NCBI GenBank assembly: GCA_910585905.1
Contig: CAJUID010000045.1
Location: 1 to 23,580, forward strand
Direction of reading: 5' to 3'
DNA from: an uncultured Lachnospiraceae bacterium
GTDB lineage: Bacteria; Bacillota; Clostridia; Lachnospirales; Lachnospiraceae
DNA length: 23,580 nucleotides
In this document: in pieces, positions 13,343 to 21,180 of the stretch
Numbering within the stretch: the stretch's first letter is position 1
Layout of the letters: every line of letters begins with the position of its first letter
Notes under the pieces: generated by a model
The model's database searches: none
The model's input: the letters and a program-made list of their open reading frames with translations, nothing else
Told to the model about the DNA's origin: nothing
Made by a program: the position numbers and the translations under genes

Positions 13343-14845
13343 ATGCGTGGTATTAATACAGAGACAAGGAAGATTAGGGAAAGGGTTTTTGAGGAAGTTG
13401 CCAAGGCAGCTTTTCAGGCTGGTGATGTAAGTCATGAGCTGGAAGAAATTCCGTTTCGGGTAACGCCGCCAGATATTCCATTGTATTGTGAAAGTATCTG
13501 GAGAGAACGTGCGATTGCCTCGGAGCGGGTACGTCTAGCTATGGGTTTGTCGTTGCGTCCGTTGGATCGGCCAGTACATCTGACAGAAGGATATGAGGAG
13601 AGCAATATTACAGAAAAATACTACGAACCGCCTTTGATGCAGGTGATTCCTTCTGCTTGTGATAAATGTGAGGACAACAAAATAGAAATAACAAATCTGT
13701 GTCATGGCTGTGTAGCACGCCCGTGTTCGGAAGTATGCCCAAAGGATGCCATTTCTAGAGTAGATGGCAGGGCATTTGTAGACCAGGAGAAATGTATTCA
13801 GTGTGGCAAGTGCATTGCTGTTTGTCCATACCATGCAGTTGCAAAGAGAGTGCGTCCATGCAAAGAGGCATGTGGGATTGGTGCGATTGAAAGTGATGTA
13901 TATGGGCGTGCAACAATTAATAATGATAAGTGTGTATCCTGTGGTCAGTGTATGGCGAGCTGCCCCTTTGGTGCAATCGCGGATAAGTCACAGATTTTTC
14001 AGTTAATCCGTGCAATTTCTCAGGGCGGGGAAGTGATTGCGGAAATTGCCCCTGCTTTTGAAGGACAGTTTGGTGCGGAGATTACTCCAGCGCAGGTTAA
14101 AGCGGGACTCCTGGATGTAGGTTTTTCGGGAGTATATGAGGTGGCTCTTGGTGCAGATATTGGTGCCATTTCAGAAGCACATCAATATGTGAATGAGGTG
14201 GTACGTGGTAAACTTCCATTTCTTTTGACTTCGTGCTGTCCAGCGTGGTCTGTACTTGCGAAGAAGTATTTTCCTGAAACTATCGACAGCATTTCGGAGG
14301 AACTAACACCGATGGTGGCTACAGCGAGAAGCATTAAGAAAAAGCATCCAGATGCAAAAGTAGTGTTTATTGGACCGTGTGCTGCAAAGAAACTGGAGGC
14401 TTCCAGAAGGACGGTACGGAGTGATGTAGATTTTGTGATTACGTTTGAAGAATTAAATGCTATATTTAAAGCTAGAGAAATTGATCTTAGTGGGTATGAG
14501 CCAGGACGTGCGCTTCATGATGCAACTGGTGCTGGGCGTGGTTATGCCGTTGCAGGCGGTGTGGCACATGCCATTGAGCAGTGTATCTATGAGTATTATC
14601 CAGGCATTGAAGTGCGGATTGAGCATGCGGAGGGGCTGGCAGAGTGTAAAAAGATGCTTTTGCTTGCGAAAGCAGGGAAAAAGGATGGCTGTATGATTGA
14701 AGGAATGGGATGTCCAGGAGGATGTGTTGCGGGTGTTGGCACAATTCAGCCGATAAAGCAGGCCAAGGCTGCTGTTGCAAAGTCGGTGGAGGAATCTACA
14801 GAGAAAATTCCACCAAAGGATTTATTAGAGACGGAATTAGACTAA
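13343..14845 (+). CDS. Monomeric [FeFe] hydrogenase, probably group B
   Basis: This 500-residue enzyme makes or oxidises H2 with ferredoxin-type electron donors. An N-terminal helical part (1-100) precedes a cysteine-rich region: C106, C109, C120, C123, C128 and C132, then ferredoxin sets C151/154/157/161 and C197/200/203/207, with C173 and C177 between. The H-cluster motifs are TSCCPAW (296-302), FIGPCAAKK (342-350) and GMGCPGGC (454-461). GPC in motif 2 where group A has MPC, and A in TSCCPAW, match my memory of group B enzymes such as C. pasteurianum CpIII. ATG 13343 has GGGAGG ending 6 nt upstream; an upstream TTG at 13319 is unlikely. Coupling to ferredoxin from Bcd-Etf is inferred. Confidence 0.9.
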   Translation: MRGINTETRKIRERVFEEVAKAAFQAGDVSHELEEIPFRVTPPDIPLYCESIWRERAIASERVRLAMGLSLRPLDRPVHLTEGYEESNITEKYYEPPLMQVIPSACDKCEDNKIEITNLCHGCVARPCSEVCPKDAISRVDGRAFVDQEKCIQCGKCIAVCPYHAVAKRVRPCKEACGIGAIESDVYGRATINNDKCVSCGQCMASCPFGAIADKSQIFQLIRAISQGGEVIAEIAPAFEGQFGAEITPAQVKAGLLDVGFSGVYEVALGADIGAISEAHQYVNEVVRGKLPFLLTSCCPAWSVLAKKYFPETIDSISEELTPMVATARSIKKKHPDAKVVFIGPCAAKKLEASRRTVRSDVDFVITFEELNAIFKAREIDLSGYEPGRALHDATGAGRGYAVAGGVAHAIEQCIYEYYPGIEVRIEHAEGLAECKKMLLLAKAGKKDGCMIEGMGCPGGCVAGVGTIQPIKQAKAAVAKSVEESTEKIPPKDLLETELD

Positions 14846-14866
14846 TTCTTACGGTTCTAGCATATA

Positions 14867-14936
14867 TATAAATAAGGAAGTAAAATATCAAAATCTTATC
14901 AGAAAAAATATATTTCACTTCCTTATTTATAATTTT
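14867..14936 (+). terminator. Terminator hairpin after the hydrogenase gene
   Basis: TATAAATAAGGAAGT (14867-14881) pairs perfectly with ACTTCCTTATTTATA (14917-14931). After one mismatch a further 6 bp form (14883-14888 with 14910-14915). AATTTT follows. The loop is about 21 nt. Confidence 0.7.
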
Positions 14937-14971
14937 GGGGCTCAAAAAAGGTATCTTGACCCAATTTTTTT
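14935..14971 (+). terminator. Second, tandem intrinsic terminator
   Basis: TTGGG (14935-14939) and TCAA (14942-14945) pair with CCCAA (14960-14964) and TTGA (14956-14959), with a 2-nt bulge. Seven T (14965-14971) follow. With the preceding hairpin it insulates uppP from the hydrogenase. Confidence 0.8.
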
Positions 14972-15047
14972 AATGGATAGCCGTGTTGTTTCACTAATTT
15001 TTTGAGTTTGAGCAGAAATTGCAAGAATGGATATGAGGGGGATTTCA

Positions 15048-15869
15048 ATGGAAATTTTAATAGCAGTTTTATTTGGGCTGATTGAGGGAATTACGGAATG
15101 GCTGCCAATTAGCAGTACAGGGCATATGATTTTGTTTCAGGAGTTTGTCAGCCTCTCTATGTCAAGTGAATTTATGGAAATGTTTCTCGTTGTGATTCAA
15201 TTAGGTGCTATTCTTGCAGTAGTCCTTTTGTTCTGGAGCGAGATTTGGCCGTTTTCTGGAAAACAGAACGGCTGGATTAAAAAGGACATATTTTCTATGT
15301 GGTTTAAGATTTTGGCAGCCTGTATTCCAGCTGCAGTACTTGAATTGGTGTTTGGCGATAAGATGGAGGAGTTGTTTTATAATTATCAGACAGTTTCTAT
15401 TATGTTGATTGTGGTGGGGATCCTTTTTATCCTAGTGGAAAACCATGAGAAAGGCAGGCAGGCAAGAGTTAATGAAATTACAGGTATTACCTACCAGATG
15501 GCAATCTATATTGGATTGTTTCAGCTAGTGGCTGCACTTCTTCCAGGCACGTCACGTTCTGGGGCTACAATTATCGGTGGGCTGGTGATTGGGCTATCGC
15601 GGACTGTTGCAGCAGAGTTTACGTTTTATTTGGCAATTCCAGTTATGTTTGGAGCAAGCTTGATTAAGGTACTAAAATTTGGTCTGTCCTTCTCATCATT
15701 GGAAGCAGGGGTTCTGTTTGCGGGTATGGCAACTGCTTTTGTAGTGTCCGTTTTTGTAATCCGTTTTTTGATGGGGTTTATTAAAAAGCATGATTTTAAG
15801 GTGTTTGGGTGGTATCGGATTGCTTTGGGGGTGGTTGTATTAGCATATTTTGGCATATTATCCAAGTGA
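15048..15869 (+). CDS. uppP: Undecaprenyl-diphosphate phosphatase
   Basis: This integral membrane enzyme dephosphorylates undecaprenyl pyrophosphate, recycling the lipid carrier for peptidoglycan, and confers low-level bacitracin resistance. The 273-residue protein is hydrophobic, with about eight membrane segments. It shows both family signatures: EGITEWLPISSTGH (13-26) and PGTSRSG (166-172), with R170 as the expected catalytic arginine. ATG 15048 is chosen because GAGGGGGA lies 5-6 nt upstream. In-frame ATGs at 15027 and 15033 lie upstream of or at that site. It is monocistronic between terminators and the putative small RNA. Confidence 0.95.
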   Translation: MEILIAVLFGLIEGITEWLPISSTGHMILFQEFVSLSMSSEFMEMFLVVIQLGAILAVVLLFWSEIWPFSGKQNGWIKKDIFSMWFKILAACIPAAVLELVFGDKMEELFYNYQTVSIMLIVVGILFILVENHEKGRQARVNEITGITYQMAIYIGLFQLVAALLPGTSRSGATIIGGLVIGLSRTVAAEFTFYLAIPVMFGASLIKVLKFGLSFSSLEAGVLFAGMATAFVVSVFVIRFLMGFIKKHDFKVFGWYRIALGVVVLAYFGILSK

Positions 15870-16018
15870 TGTGAGAAAATATGCGTATGGTTGTGTTATA
15901 TAGTTTATAGCATTCGATGAAAGAAAAAAGGATGGGCATTCTATACATTGTAATTTCATAATTAACAAAAGTTTTACAATTTATTAAAAGAATGTTTATA
16001 TATAAAGTGATGTAACTA
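15870..16018 (+). other. Gene-free AT-rich stretch after uppP
   Basis: No supported gene, no clear terminator for uppP and no long repeat are visible here. ATTAACAAAAG (15961-15971) resembles half of a Rex operator but lacks its partner. The stretch leads into the strong promoter at 16019. Confidence 0.4.
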
Positions 16019-16047
16019 TTGACAGTATTTCAAAGTTGGACTATGAT
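16019..16047 (+). promoter_or_regulatory. Near-consensus promoter of a putative small RNA
   Basis: TTGACA (16019-16024), 17 nt, TATGAT (16042-16047). The start would be near 16054. No open reading frame follows before a terminator. Confidence 0.75.
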
Positions 16048-16053
16048 AGGGAC

Positions 16054-16130
16054 TGTTAGTAGGTGAAATTACTACCCCTTTTTCAATTCATACCTAAGGC
16101 ATCCTGATTTATAGGATGCCCCCTTTTCGT
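16054..16130 (+). ncRNA. Candidate small RNA of about 75 nt
   Basis: Between the promoter and the terminator no ORF with a ribosome-binding site is seen. The 5' part can form TAGTA (16057-16061)/TACTA (16070-16074). The middle is the single-stranded, pyrimidine-rich CCCCTTTTTCAATTC. The 3' end is an 8-bp terminator GGCATCCT (16098-16105)/AGGATGCC (16113-16120), then CCCTTTTCGTTT. It could also be an attenuated leader of mecA, but mecA has its own promoter downstream. I match no known RNA family. Confidence 0.55.
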
Positions 16131-16264
16131 TTGACAGGGGCTTTGGACGGTGGTATCGTCAGATTAGTTATGAAAGTAAAAACAAGCAATGTGGAATAAG
16201 GTATGTATGGCGTGTTTCAGGAAATTTGGAAAAAACTACTTTAAGAATAGTTGTACCGTAATGA

Positions 16265-16293
16265 TTGACAGAATTGGCTCTTAGGCTTAAGAT
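16265..16293 (+). promoter_or_regulatory. mecA promoter
   Basis: TTGACA (16265-16270), 17 nt, TAAGAT (16288-16293). The start near 16300 leaves a leader of about 25 nt with AAGGAGG (16311-16317). This also rules out the in-frame TTG at 16265 as translation start. Confidence 0.75.
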
Positions 16294-16324
16294 AAGAGAA
16301 GGTGGAAAAAAAGGAGGACATCCT

Positions 16325-17122
16325 ATGGAATTTGAGAGAATCGGGAAAAACACTGTACAGTGCCATATGACCGTTGAAGAAATGAATGAATATGGTTTGC
16401 GGATAGAAGACTTTTTTACCAATCAGGAGAAATCCCGTGATTTCTTGGAGCAGTTGGTAGAGAGGGCAGAAGAAGAGATTGGCTATGAAGTAGAGAGCGG
16501 CATGATTTCAATGCAGTTAATGCGTATGCCAGATGACTCCCTTGTTATTACATTTTCAGACAGAGGAGAAGAAGGGCTTCAAAATATGTTAAGCCAGATT
16601 CAGAATTTGGCTGGGATGATTGATGAAGATACGGCAGAATCCTTGATGGAGGTGATGGCCAGGGAGACGGGAGCTACCTCAGAGGATGAGGTACATCAGG
16701 AAGAAAATATGCTTGAGTTTGAAGAGAATCCTGGCAAAAAAAGCAAGTCTTCAGGCAGTACATTCCGCCAGCATCAAAAGGAAGCAGAAAAGAGAAGGCA
16801 GGAGAGAATTAGAAAAAATCAAAGTGCGTCCAGGGTATATCATTTTGACAGTATCAGTCCACTAGAAGATTTTGTGGCAAACATGGAGATGCAGAAGACA
16901 TTTCCAAGTAAGCTTTATAAGGACAGAAGAACTGGTGGCTGGTATCTCTTAATTAAAAAAGGTAAGTTGAAGCTGGAAGAATACCAGACAGTTTGCCACA
17001 GATTGATGGAGTACGGTGAATTGGCGGCTAGCCGTCCATTTATGGAGCAATATTGTAAGGAACATTTTGATTGTATTATTGCAAAACGTGCACTTCAGAC
17101 TATTCTGGAATATGTTAGTTAG
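16325..17122 (+). CDS. mecA: ClpC adaptor protein MecA
   Basis: MecA recruits substrates to the ClpC-ClpP protease and helps assemble the ClpC hexamer. The 265-residue protein has the MecA N-terminal substrate domain: MEFERIGKNTVQCHMTVEEM, then EYGLRIEDFFTNQEKSRDFL. A charged, flexible linker (about 130-175, basic KKSKSSGSTFRQHQKEAEKR) follows. The C-terminal ClpC-binding domain is FDSISPLEDFVANM, then SKLYKD..GGWYLLI and ASRPFMEQYCKEHF. ATG 16325 has AAGGAGG 7 nt upstream. It heads a cluster with the next gene starting 11 nt after its stop. Confidence 0.92.
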   Translation: MEFERIGKNTVQCHMTVEEMNEYGLRIEDFFTNQEKSRDFLEQLVERAEEEIGYEVESGMISMQLMRMPDDSLVITFSDRGEEGLQNMLSQIQNLAGMIDEDTAESLMEVMARETGATSEDEVHQEENMLEFEENPGKKSKSSGSTFRQHQKEAEKRRQERIRKNQSASRVYHFDSISPLEDFVANMEMQKTFPSKLYKDRRTGGWYLLIKKGKLKLEEYQTVCHRLMEYGELAASRPFMEQYCKEHFDCIIAKRALQTILEYVS

Positions 17123-17133
17123 AGGTATTCTAG

Positions 17134-17760
17134 ATGAAGTATGATTTTAATTTGGAAAACCGCAGGGAGACGGGAAGGCGTATCTTTAAGAAGGCCCTAA
17201 TAGCAGTGGCAGAGGTTGCTGCCGTTGTTTTTTTAGCATTTATTATTACACATTATGGCATGGAAACTTTTACGGTTGCCGGTCAGTATATGAGCCCAAC
17301 TTTAAATAACGGTGATAAGATTCTAGTAAATAAAATGTCTTACCGGATTCATTCCATCAAGCGGAATGATGTCGTCATTGTAAAACAGAGTGGTTCGGAA
17401 CATAATTATTATTCGGTAGAGCGCGTGATTGCGCTTCCTGGGGAAAAGATACAGATTAAGGATGGCAAAGTATACATTAACGGCAAGGAGTTGGAGGAAA
17501 AATATGATTTTCCTAAGATGGAGAATGGCGGCCTTGCCCTTGAGGATGTTACATTAGATGCAGATGAGTATTTTGTGTTGTGTGACAACAGGAATAATGG
17601 GGAGGACAGCCGGAATGCTAACGTAGGCAATATCTTGAAAGAGAATATTGTTGGAAAAGCATGGATTCGGATGAATACCCTGGAATTTATCAGTCATCTG
17701 GATGGTTTTGAGGAAGAGAAGGAGCAAAAAGAACGGGAAGCGTCTTCTGAAAAATCCTAG
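17134..17760 (+). CDS. Signal-peptidase-I-like protein lacking the catalytic Ser-Lys pair
   Basis: The 208-residue protein has the S26 layout: a cytoplasmic N-terminus, one membrane segment (22-40), then the peptidase domain. Box B, normally G-x-S-M-x-P-T-L, reads GQYMSPTL, so the nucleophile position is Y52. Box D, normally K-R-V-I-G-L-P-G, reads ERVIALPG, so the general-base lysine is E96. Box E is CDNRNNGEDSR (150-160), with C for the usual G. The C-terminus is a charged tail, not a second membrane segment. An active paralogue lies at 18669. Known precedent: Staphylococcus aureus SpsA is an inactive homologue beside active SpsB. The frame is intact, so it is a pseudoenzyme, not a pseudogene. 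The start is 11 nt after mecA, with AGAGG upstream. Confidence 0.88.
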   Translation: MKYDFNLENRRETGRRIFKKALIAVAEVAAVVFLAFIITHYGMETFTVAGQYMSPTLNNGDKILVNKMSYRIHSIKRNDVVIVKQSGSEHNYYSVERVIALPGEKIQIKDGKVYINGKELEEKYDFPKMENGGLALEDVTLDADEYFVLCDNRNNGEDSRNANVGNILKENIVGKAWIRMNTLEFISHLDGFEEEKEQKEREASSEKS

Positions 17761-17799
17761 ATTATGGGATAAGAAAATAGTTGGAAATGGAGATAGTTT

Positions 17800-18639
17800 A
17801 TGCAGTTTCAATGGTATCCGGGGCATATGACAAAGGCAAAGCGTGCCATGCAGGAGGATTTAAAACTAATAGATGTTATTATTGAATTAGTGGATGCGAG
17901 GATTCCCTTTAGCAGCAAAAACCCGGATATTGATCAGATGGCAAATGGAAAATCCAGAATTATCTTGATGAATAAATATGACCTGGCAGATGATCTAAGG
18001 ACAAAGCAGTGGATGGATTACTATGGCCAGAAAGGATACTTTGTTACGAAGGTAAATTCTAAGAAAGGAACTGGCGTTAGGGCAGTTCAAGATATCATTC
18101 AGAAGGCATGCAAAGAAAAGATAGAGCGTGATAGGAAGCGTGGAATATTAAACCGCCCAATCCGTGCGATGATTGTGGGAATACCAAATGTCGGTAAGTC
18201 AACATTTATCAATAGTTTTGCAAAGAAAGCCTGTACAAAAACTGGGAATAAACCAGGTGTGACAAAGGGAAAACAATGGATCCGCCTAAATAAAAATGTG
18301 GAGCTTTTAGATACGCCGGGGATTTTGTGGCCAAAATTTGAGGACCAGGCTGTAGGGCTTCGGCTTGCATATATTGGTTCTATCAAGGATGAACTGTTTA
18401 ATATATATGAATTAAGCATTTTATTATTGGATTATCTGCAGGAAAATTATCCAGAGGCGGTTTCCTCTTATTATGAAATTGAAAATGCTGCGGATAGTGC
18501 AGGCCGTCTGGAACTTATAGCTGCCAGAAGGGGCTGTATAAAGGCAGGAGGAGACTACGATGTAGATAAGGCGGCAAAATGCCTTGTGGATGACTTTCGT
18601 GCCGGTAAGCTGGGGGCAATCAGTCTGGAGACACCCTAA
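17800..18639 (+). CDS. rbgA: Ribosome biogenesis GTPase A
   Basis: RbgA (YlqF) is a circularly permuted GTPase needed for late assembly of the 50S subunit. The 279-residue protein begins MQFQWYPGHMTKAKRAM, the family's catalytic-histidine N-terminus. The motifs come in permuted order: G4 NKYD (58-61), G1 GIPNVGKST (127-135), G2 PGVT (152-155), G3 DTPG (171-174). The C-terminal helical RNA-binding domain ends with CLVDDFRAGKLGAISLE. GGAG stands 7 nt before ATG 17800. The association with rnhB and a FlhB-domain gene downstream is also known from Bacillus subtilis (rbgA-rnhB-ylqG-ylqH). Here a signal peptidase gene is placed on each side. Confidence 0.95.
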   Translation: MQFQWYPGHMTKAKRAMQEDLKLIDVIIELVDARIPFSSKNPDIDQMANGKSRIILMNKYDLADDLRTKQWMDYYGQKGYFVTKVNSKKGTGVRAVQDIIQKACKEKIERDRKRGILNRPIRAMIVGIPNVGKSTFINSFAKKACTKTGNKPGVTKGKQWIRLNKNVELLDTPGILWPKFEDQAVGLRLAYIGSIKDELFNIYELSILLLDYLQENYPEAVSSYYEIENAADSAGRLELIAARRGCIKAGGDYDVDKAAKCLVDDFRAGKLGAISLETP

Positions 18640-18668
18640 TATGCCCGGCTTTTTCCCGGAGGTTTGAG

Positions 18669-19433
18669 ATGTATAATGAAGAGGAGATAGAGGACAGTCT
18701 AGAATTTTGTCAAACTGCGAAGGAATATTATGGACCTTTCTTTGATAAAAAGGAAGAGCAGTATGTGAGACAGAAAACCAACAGTGCTTTACTTGATGCA
18801 GAATTTTCGAAGCCACATAAAGATAAGGGCTGGAGACGCCCAACTTCTGAAAGTACAGGGCTTCGGACGGTGAATAATTTGTTTGTGCTGGTGGTCTGTG
18901 TGCTGCTGGCATATGTGATTGCTTCTGCCGTAACACATTATGTTGCACATCAGACGTGGGTGGAAGGCGACTCAATGGAGCCTACTTTGTCAGACGGGGA
19001 TTCTATAATTATACAAAAACTTAGTTATTATTTTAGAAATCCTGGACGATATGATGTAGTTGTATTTCCGGTAACGGCGACAGATCAAAATGGAAATGAT
19101 ATTGATACATATTATGTAAAACGTGTGATTGGCCTTCCAGGTGAAACCGTACAGATAGTAGATGGTAAGGTGCAGATTGACGGAAAAGAGCTAAAAGATG
19201 ACAAATACTGCCTGTCAAAGATACTGGACAGTGGGAATGCTGCAGAGCCAGTTACCCTTGGTGAGGACGAATATTTTGTTCTGGGGGATAACCGGAATAT
19301 GAGTACAGACAGCCGCAGCGATTTTGTGGGCCTGGTGCGGCGGGATGATATTGTGGGAAAAGTTTTTATGAGAATCTGGCCATTTTCCCATTGGGGAATT
19401 ATTCCCGGAGCCATAAGTTTCCTTGTCAGATAA
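18669..19433 (+). CDS. lepB: Signal peptidase I (active form)
   Basis: This membrane-bound serine protease removes signal peptides from secreted proteins. The 254-residue protein has an unusually long acidic cytoplasmic N-terminus (about 65 residues) before a single membrane segment (about 69-90). Catalytic motifs are intact: GDSMEPTL with S102, YVKRVIGLPGE with K151, and LGDNRNMSTDSR (205-216). A weakly hydrophobic C-terminus (WPFSHWGIIPGAISFLVR) follows. GGAGG lies 6 nt before ATG 18669. The degenerate paralogue is two genes upstream, with rbgA between. Confidence 0.93.
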   Translation: MYNEEEIEDSLEFCQTAKEYYGPFFDKKEEQYVRQKTNSALLDAEFSKPHKDKGWRRPTSESTGLRTVNNLFVLVVCVLLAYVIASAVTHYVAHQTWVEGDSMEPTLSDGDSIIIQKLSYYFRNPGRYDVVVFPVTATDQNGNDIDTYYVKRVIGLPGETVQIVDGKVQIDGKELKDDKYCLSKILDSGNAAEPVTLGEDEYFVLGDNRNMSTDSRSDFVGLVRRDDIVGKVFMRIWPFSHWGIIPGAISFLVR

Positions 19434-19512
19434 CTTAAAAATTTGGAATATATAATAATTTAAGTAATGGGAGATTGAAAAACACAGCAGAGGTTTTTAG
19501 CAGGAGATTCAT

Positions 19513-20280
19513 ATGAAGGCAATATCCGTTATAAAAGAGGAACTGGAGAGAAGTTGTGGTGAGGCAAGGGATGCTTTGCTGTCAGAGTATGAAAATGATG
19601 GGAGAAAAGGTGTTCAGAACTTAGTTTTTAAATACAAGAAAGAAGCACAGGCTTTGGTAGAGGAACGGCTCCGTTTGGAGGGGATGAGAGTATTTGAGAA
19701 AAAATATGCATCCTCTTATTTTTCTATCTGTGGGGTGGATGAGGCAGGCAGGGGACCGTTGGCCGGTCCAGTTGTTGCCGGTGCATGCATTTTGCCACCT
19801 GATGCTGAGATACTGTTTCTCAATGATTCAAAAAAGTTAAGTGCAAAAAAGCGCGATATTTTATTTGATGAGATTCAGGAAAAGGCAATTGCGTTTGGTG
19901 TTGGGATAGTTTCCCCAGAACGGATTGATGAGATTAATATATTGCAGGCGACGTTTGAAGCGATGCAGATAGCAGTTGGAAATCTTTCTATGGTGCCAGA
20001 TCTTTTATTAGTGGATGCAGTAAAAATTCCAAATGTTACGATGAAACAGATTGGGATTATCAAAGGGGACGCAAAAAGTGTTTCAATTGCAGCGGCAAGT
20101 ATTCTTGCAAAAGTAACAAGAGACCGGATTATGATAGAGATGGATGCGATTTATCCGCAATACGGTTTTAGGCAGAATAAGGGATATGGCTCTGCCGCCC
20201 ATATTCAGGCAATCAGAGAGCATGGAGCATGTCCGATTCACAGGGAAACATTTATTAAAAATTTTGTTGGCGCAGAGTAG
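19513..20280 (+). CDS. rnhB: Ribonuclease HII
   Basis: The enzyme cleaves RNA in RNA-DNA hybrids and removes misincorporated ribonucleotides. The 255-residue protein has an N-terminal extension of about 70 residues, normal for Firmicutes, then CGVDEAGRGPLAGPVVAGA. The DEDD metal site is D76, E77, D168 (LLLVDAV) and D186 (KGDAKS). SIAAASILAKVTRDR follows. GGAG lies upstream of ATG 19513. Order after rbgA follows the Bacillus pattern. No terminator is visible before the next gene, and 20281-20426 holds nothing I can name. Confidence 0.95.
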   Translation: MKAISVIKEELERSCGEARDALLSEYENDGRKGVQNLVFKYKKEAQALVEERLRLEGMRVFEKKYASSYFSICGVDEAGRGPLAGPVVAGACILPPDAEILFLNDSKKLSAKKRDILFDEIQEKAIAFGVGIVSPERIDEINILQATFEAMQIAVGNLSMVPDLLLVDAVKIPNVTMKQIGIIKGDAKSVSIAAASILAKVTRDRIMIEMDAIYPQYGFRQNKGYGSAAHIQAIREHGACPIHRETFIKNFVGAE

Positions 20281-20426
20281 GTTTGTTTTTGCGGCTGCAT
20301 TTCAATTTCATACTGTCGTTTTGTAAGTTTAATACCTCACTGCATTCGTCAAATGAACATGGAAGTATGTCTGTTTAGCACGTTGTTTCGAGGGTATATC
20401 ATTTTAGAGTAAGGGGGCGAAAGCTG

Positions 20427-20768
20427 ATGAAGGATACCGAAAAGAAGGTCTATGGCCGTGATGTGCTGGAACCTGATATGAAAAAATCTGCAATTGCTCT
20501 AGAATACGAGGCAGGGGATAAAGCTCCGAAGGTAATCGCCAGCGGTAAGGGACATTTGGCCGAAAAGATTATTGAGACGGCAGGTGAACATGATATTCCA
20601 GTATATAAGGATGAGAAGTTATCTAAAAGCCTTGAGGACTTGGAAATTGGTGAATATATTCCAAAGGAGCTTTATCAAGTAGTTGCTGAGATTTTAGTCT
20701 ATGTGGACGCTATGGATAAAATTCGTGGCAAGGTAATGAATAAGGATGGTAATAGCCGTTTGAAATAA
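20427..20768 (+). CDS. FlhB C-terminal-domain protein (YlqH type)
   Basis: The 113-residue protein resembles only the cytoplasmic C-terminal domain of the type III export protein FlhB, without the membrane part. It has AIALEYEAGDKAPKVIASGKG, then AEKIIETAGEHDIPVYKD, and IGEYIPKELYQVVAEILVYV. The self-cleavage NPTH sequence expected before AIAL is absent (DMKKSAIAL). B. subtilis YlqH, next to rnhB, has the same architecture. Its role is not established, and there are no flagellar genes nearby. AGGGGG stands 9 nt before ATG 20427. Confidence 0.8.
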   Translation: MKDTEKKVYGRDVLEPDMKKSAIALEYEAGDKAPKVIASGKGHLAEKIIETAGEHDIPVYKDEKLSKSLEDLEIGEYIPKELYQVVAEILVYVDAMDKIRGKVMNKDGNSRLK

Positions 20769-20804
20769 GGAAAAAAGATTTATGATTTTGTATATGGGGG
20801 TTTT

Positions 20805-21167
20805 ATGGCTATAGAAAAAAAGAATAATCGCAGAACCGGAACAGCCTATGAAAATAGGGCTGTTTTGTTTTTGCGGGAAAAAGGATACCAGGTATTGGAG
20901 ATAAATTTCTATACCCGTTTTGGGGAGATTGATATTATTGCAATGGATGGAAACTATCTAGTTTTTGTGGAGGTAAAGTACCGGAAATCAACAAATATGG
21001 GGACAGCGCTTGAATCGGTGACGCCGGCAAAACAGCGGCGCATTATTCAGTCAGCCAGATATTATATATATCATAAGTTTTTTCGGGAAGACATTCCATG
21101 TAGGTTTGATGTAATTGCATTTGAGGGTGAGAAAGTAATTCATATCCCAAATGCATGGCATGCTTAG
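20805..21167 (+). CDS. yraN: YraN/UPF0102 family nuclease-like protein
   Basis: The 120-residue protein has the small restriction-endonuclease-like fold of UPF0102. The TGTAYENRAVLFLREKGY helix is followed by RFGEIDIIAMDG (39-49), then VFVEVKYR (53-60). This gives the D/E-x-x-E-x-K metal-site pattern: E41, D43, E56, K58. Biochemical function is uncertain in the family. GGGGG lies 4 nt before ATG 20805. It is in the housekeeping cluster, 36 nt after the FlhB-domain gene, and its stop precedes the pgeF start by 13 nt. Confidence 0.88.
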   Translation: MAIEKKNNRRTGTAYENRAVLFLREKGYQVLEINFYTRFGEIDIIAMDGNYLVFVEVKYRKSTNMGTALESVTPAKQRRIIQSARYYIYHKFFREDIPCRFDVIAFEGEKVIHIPNAWHA

Positions 21168-21180
21168 TAGAGGAGGCATT

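Noticed and set aside
17134..17760. The catalytic-site changes as a frameshift or pseudogene.
   Set aside because: The frame is intact with normal length, ribosome-binding site and conserved surrounding motifs, so a pseudoenzyme is the better reading.
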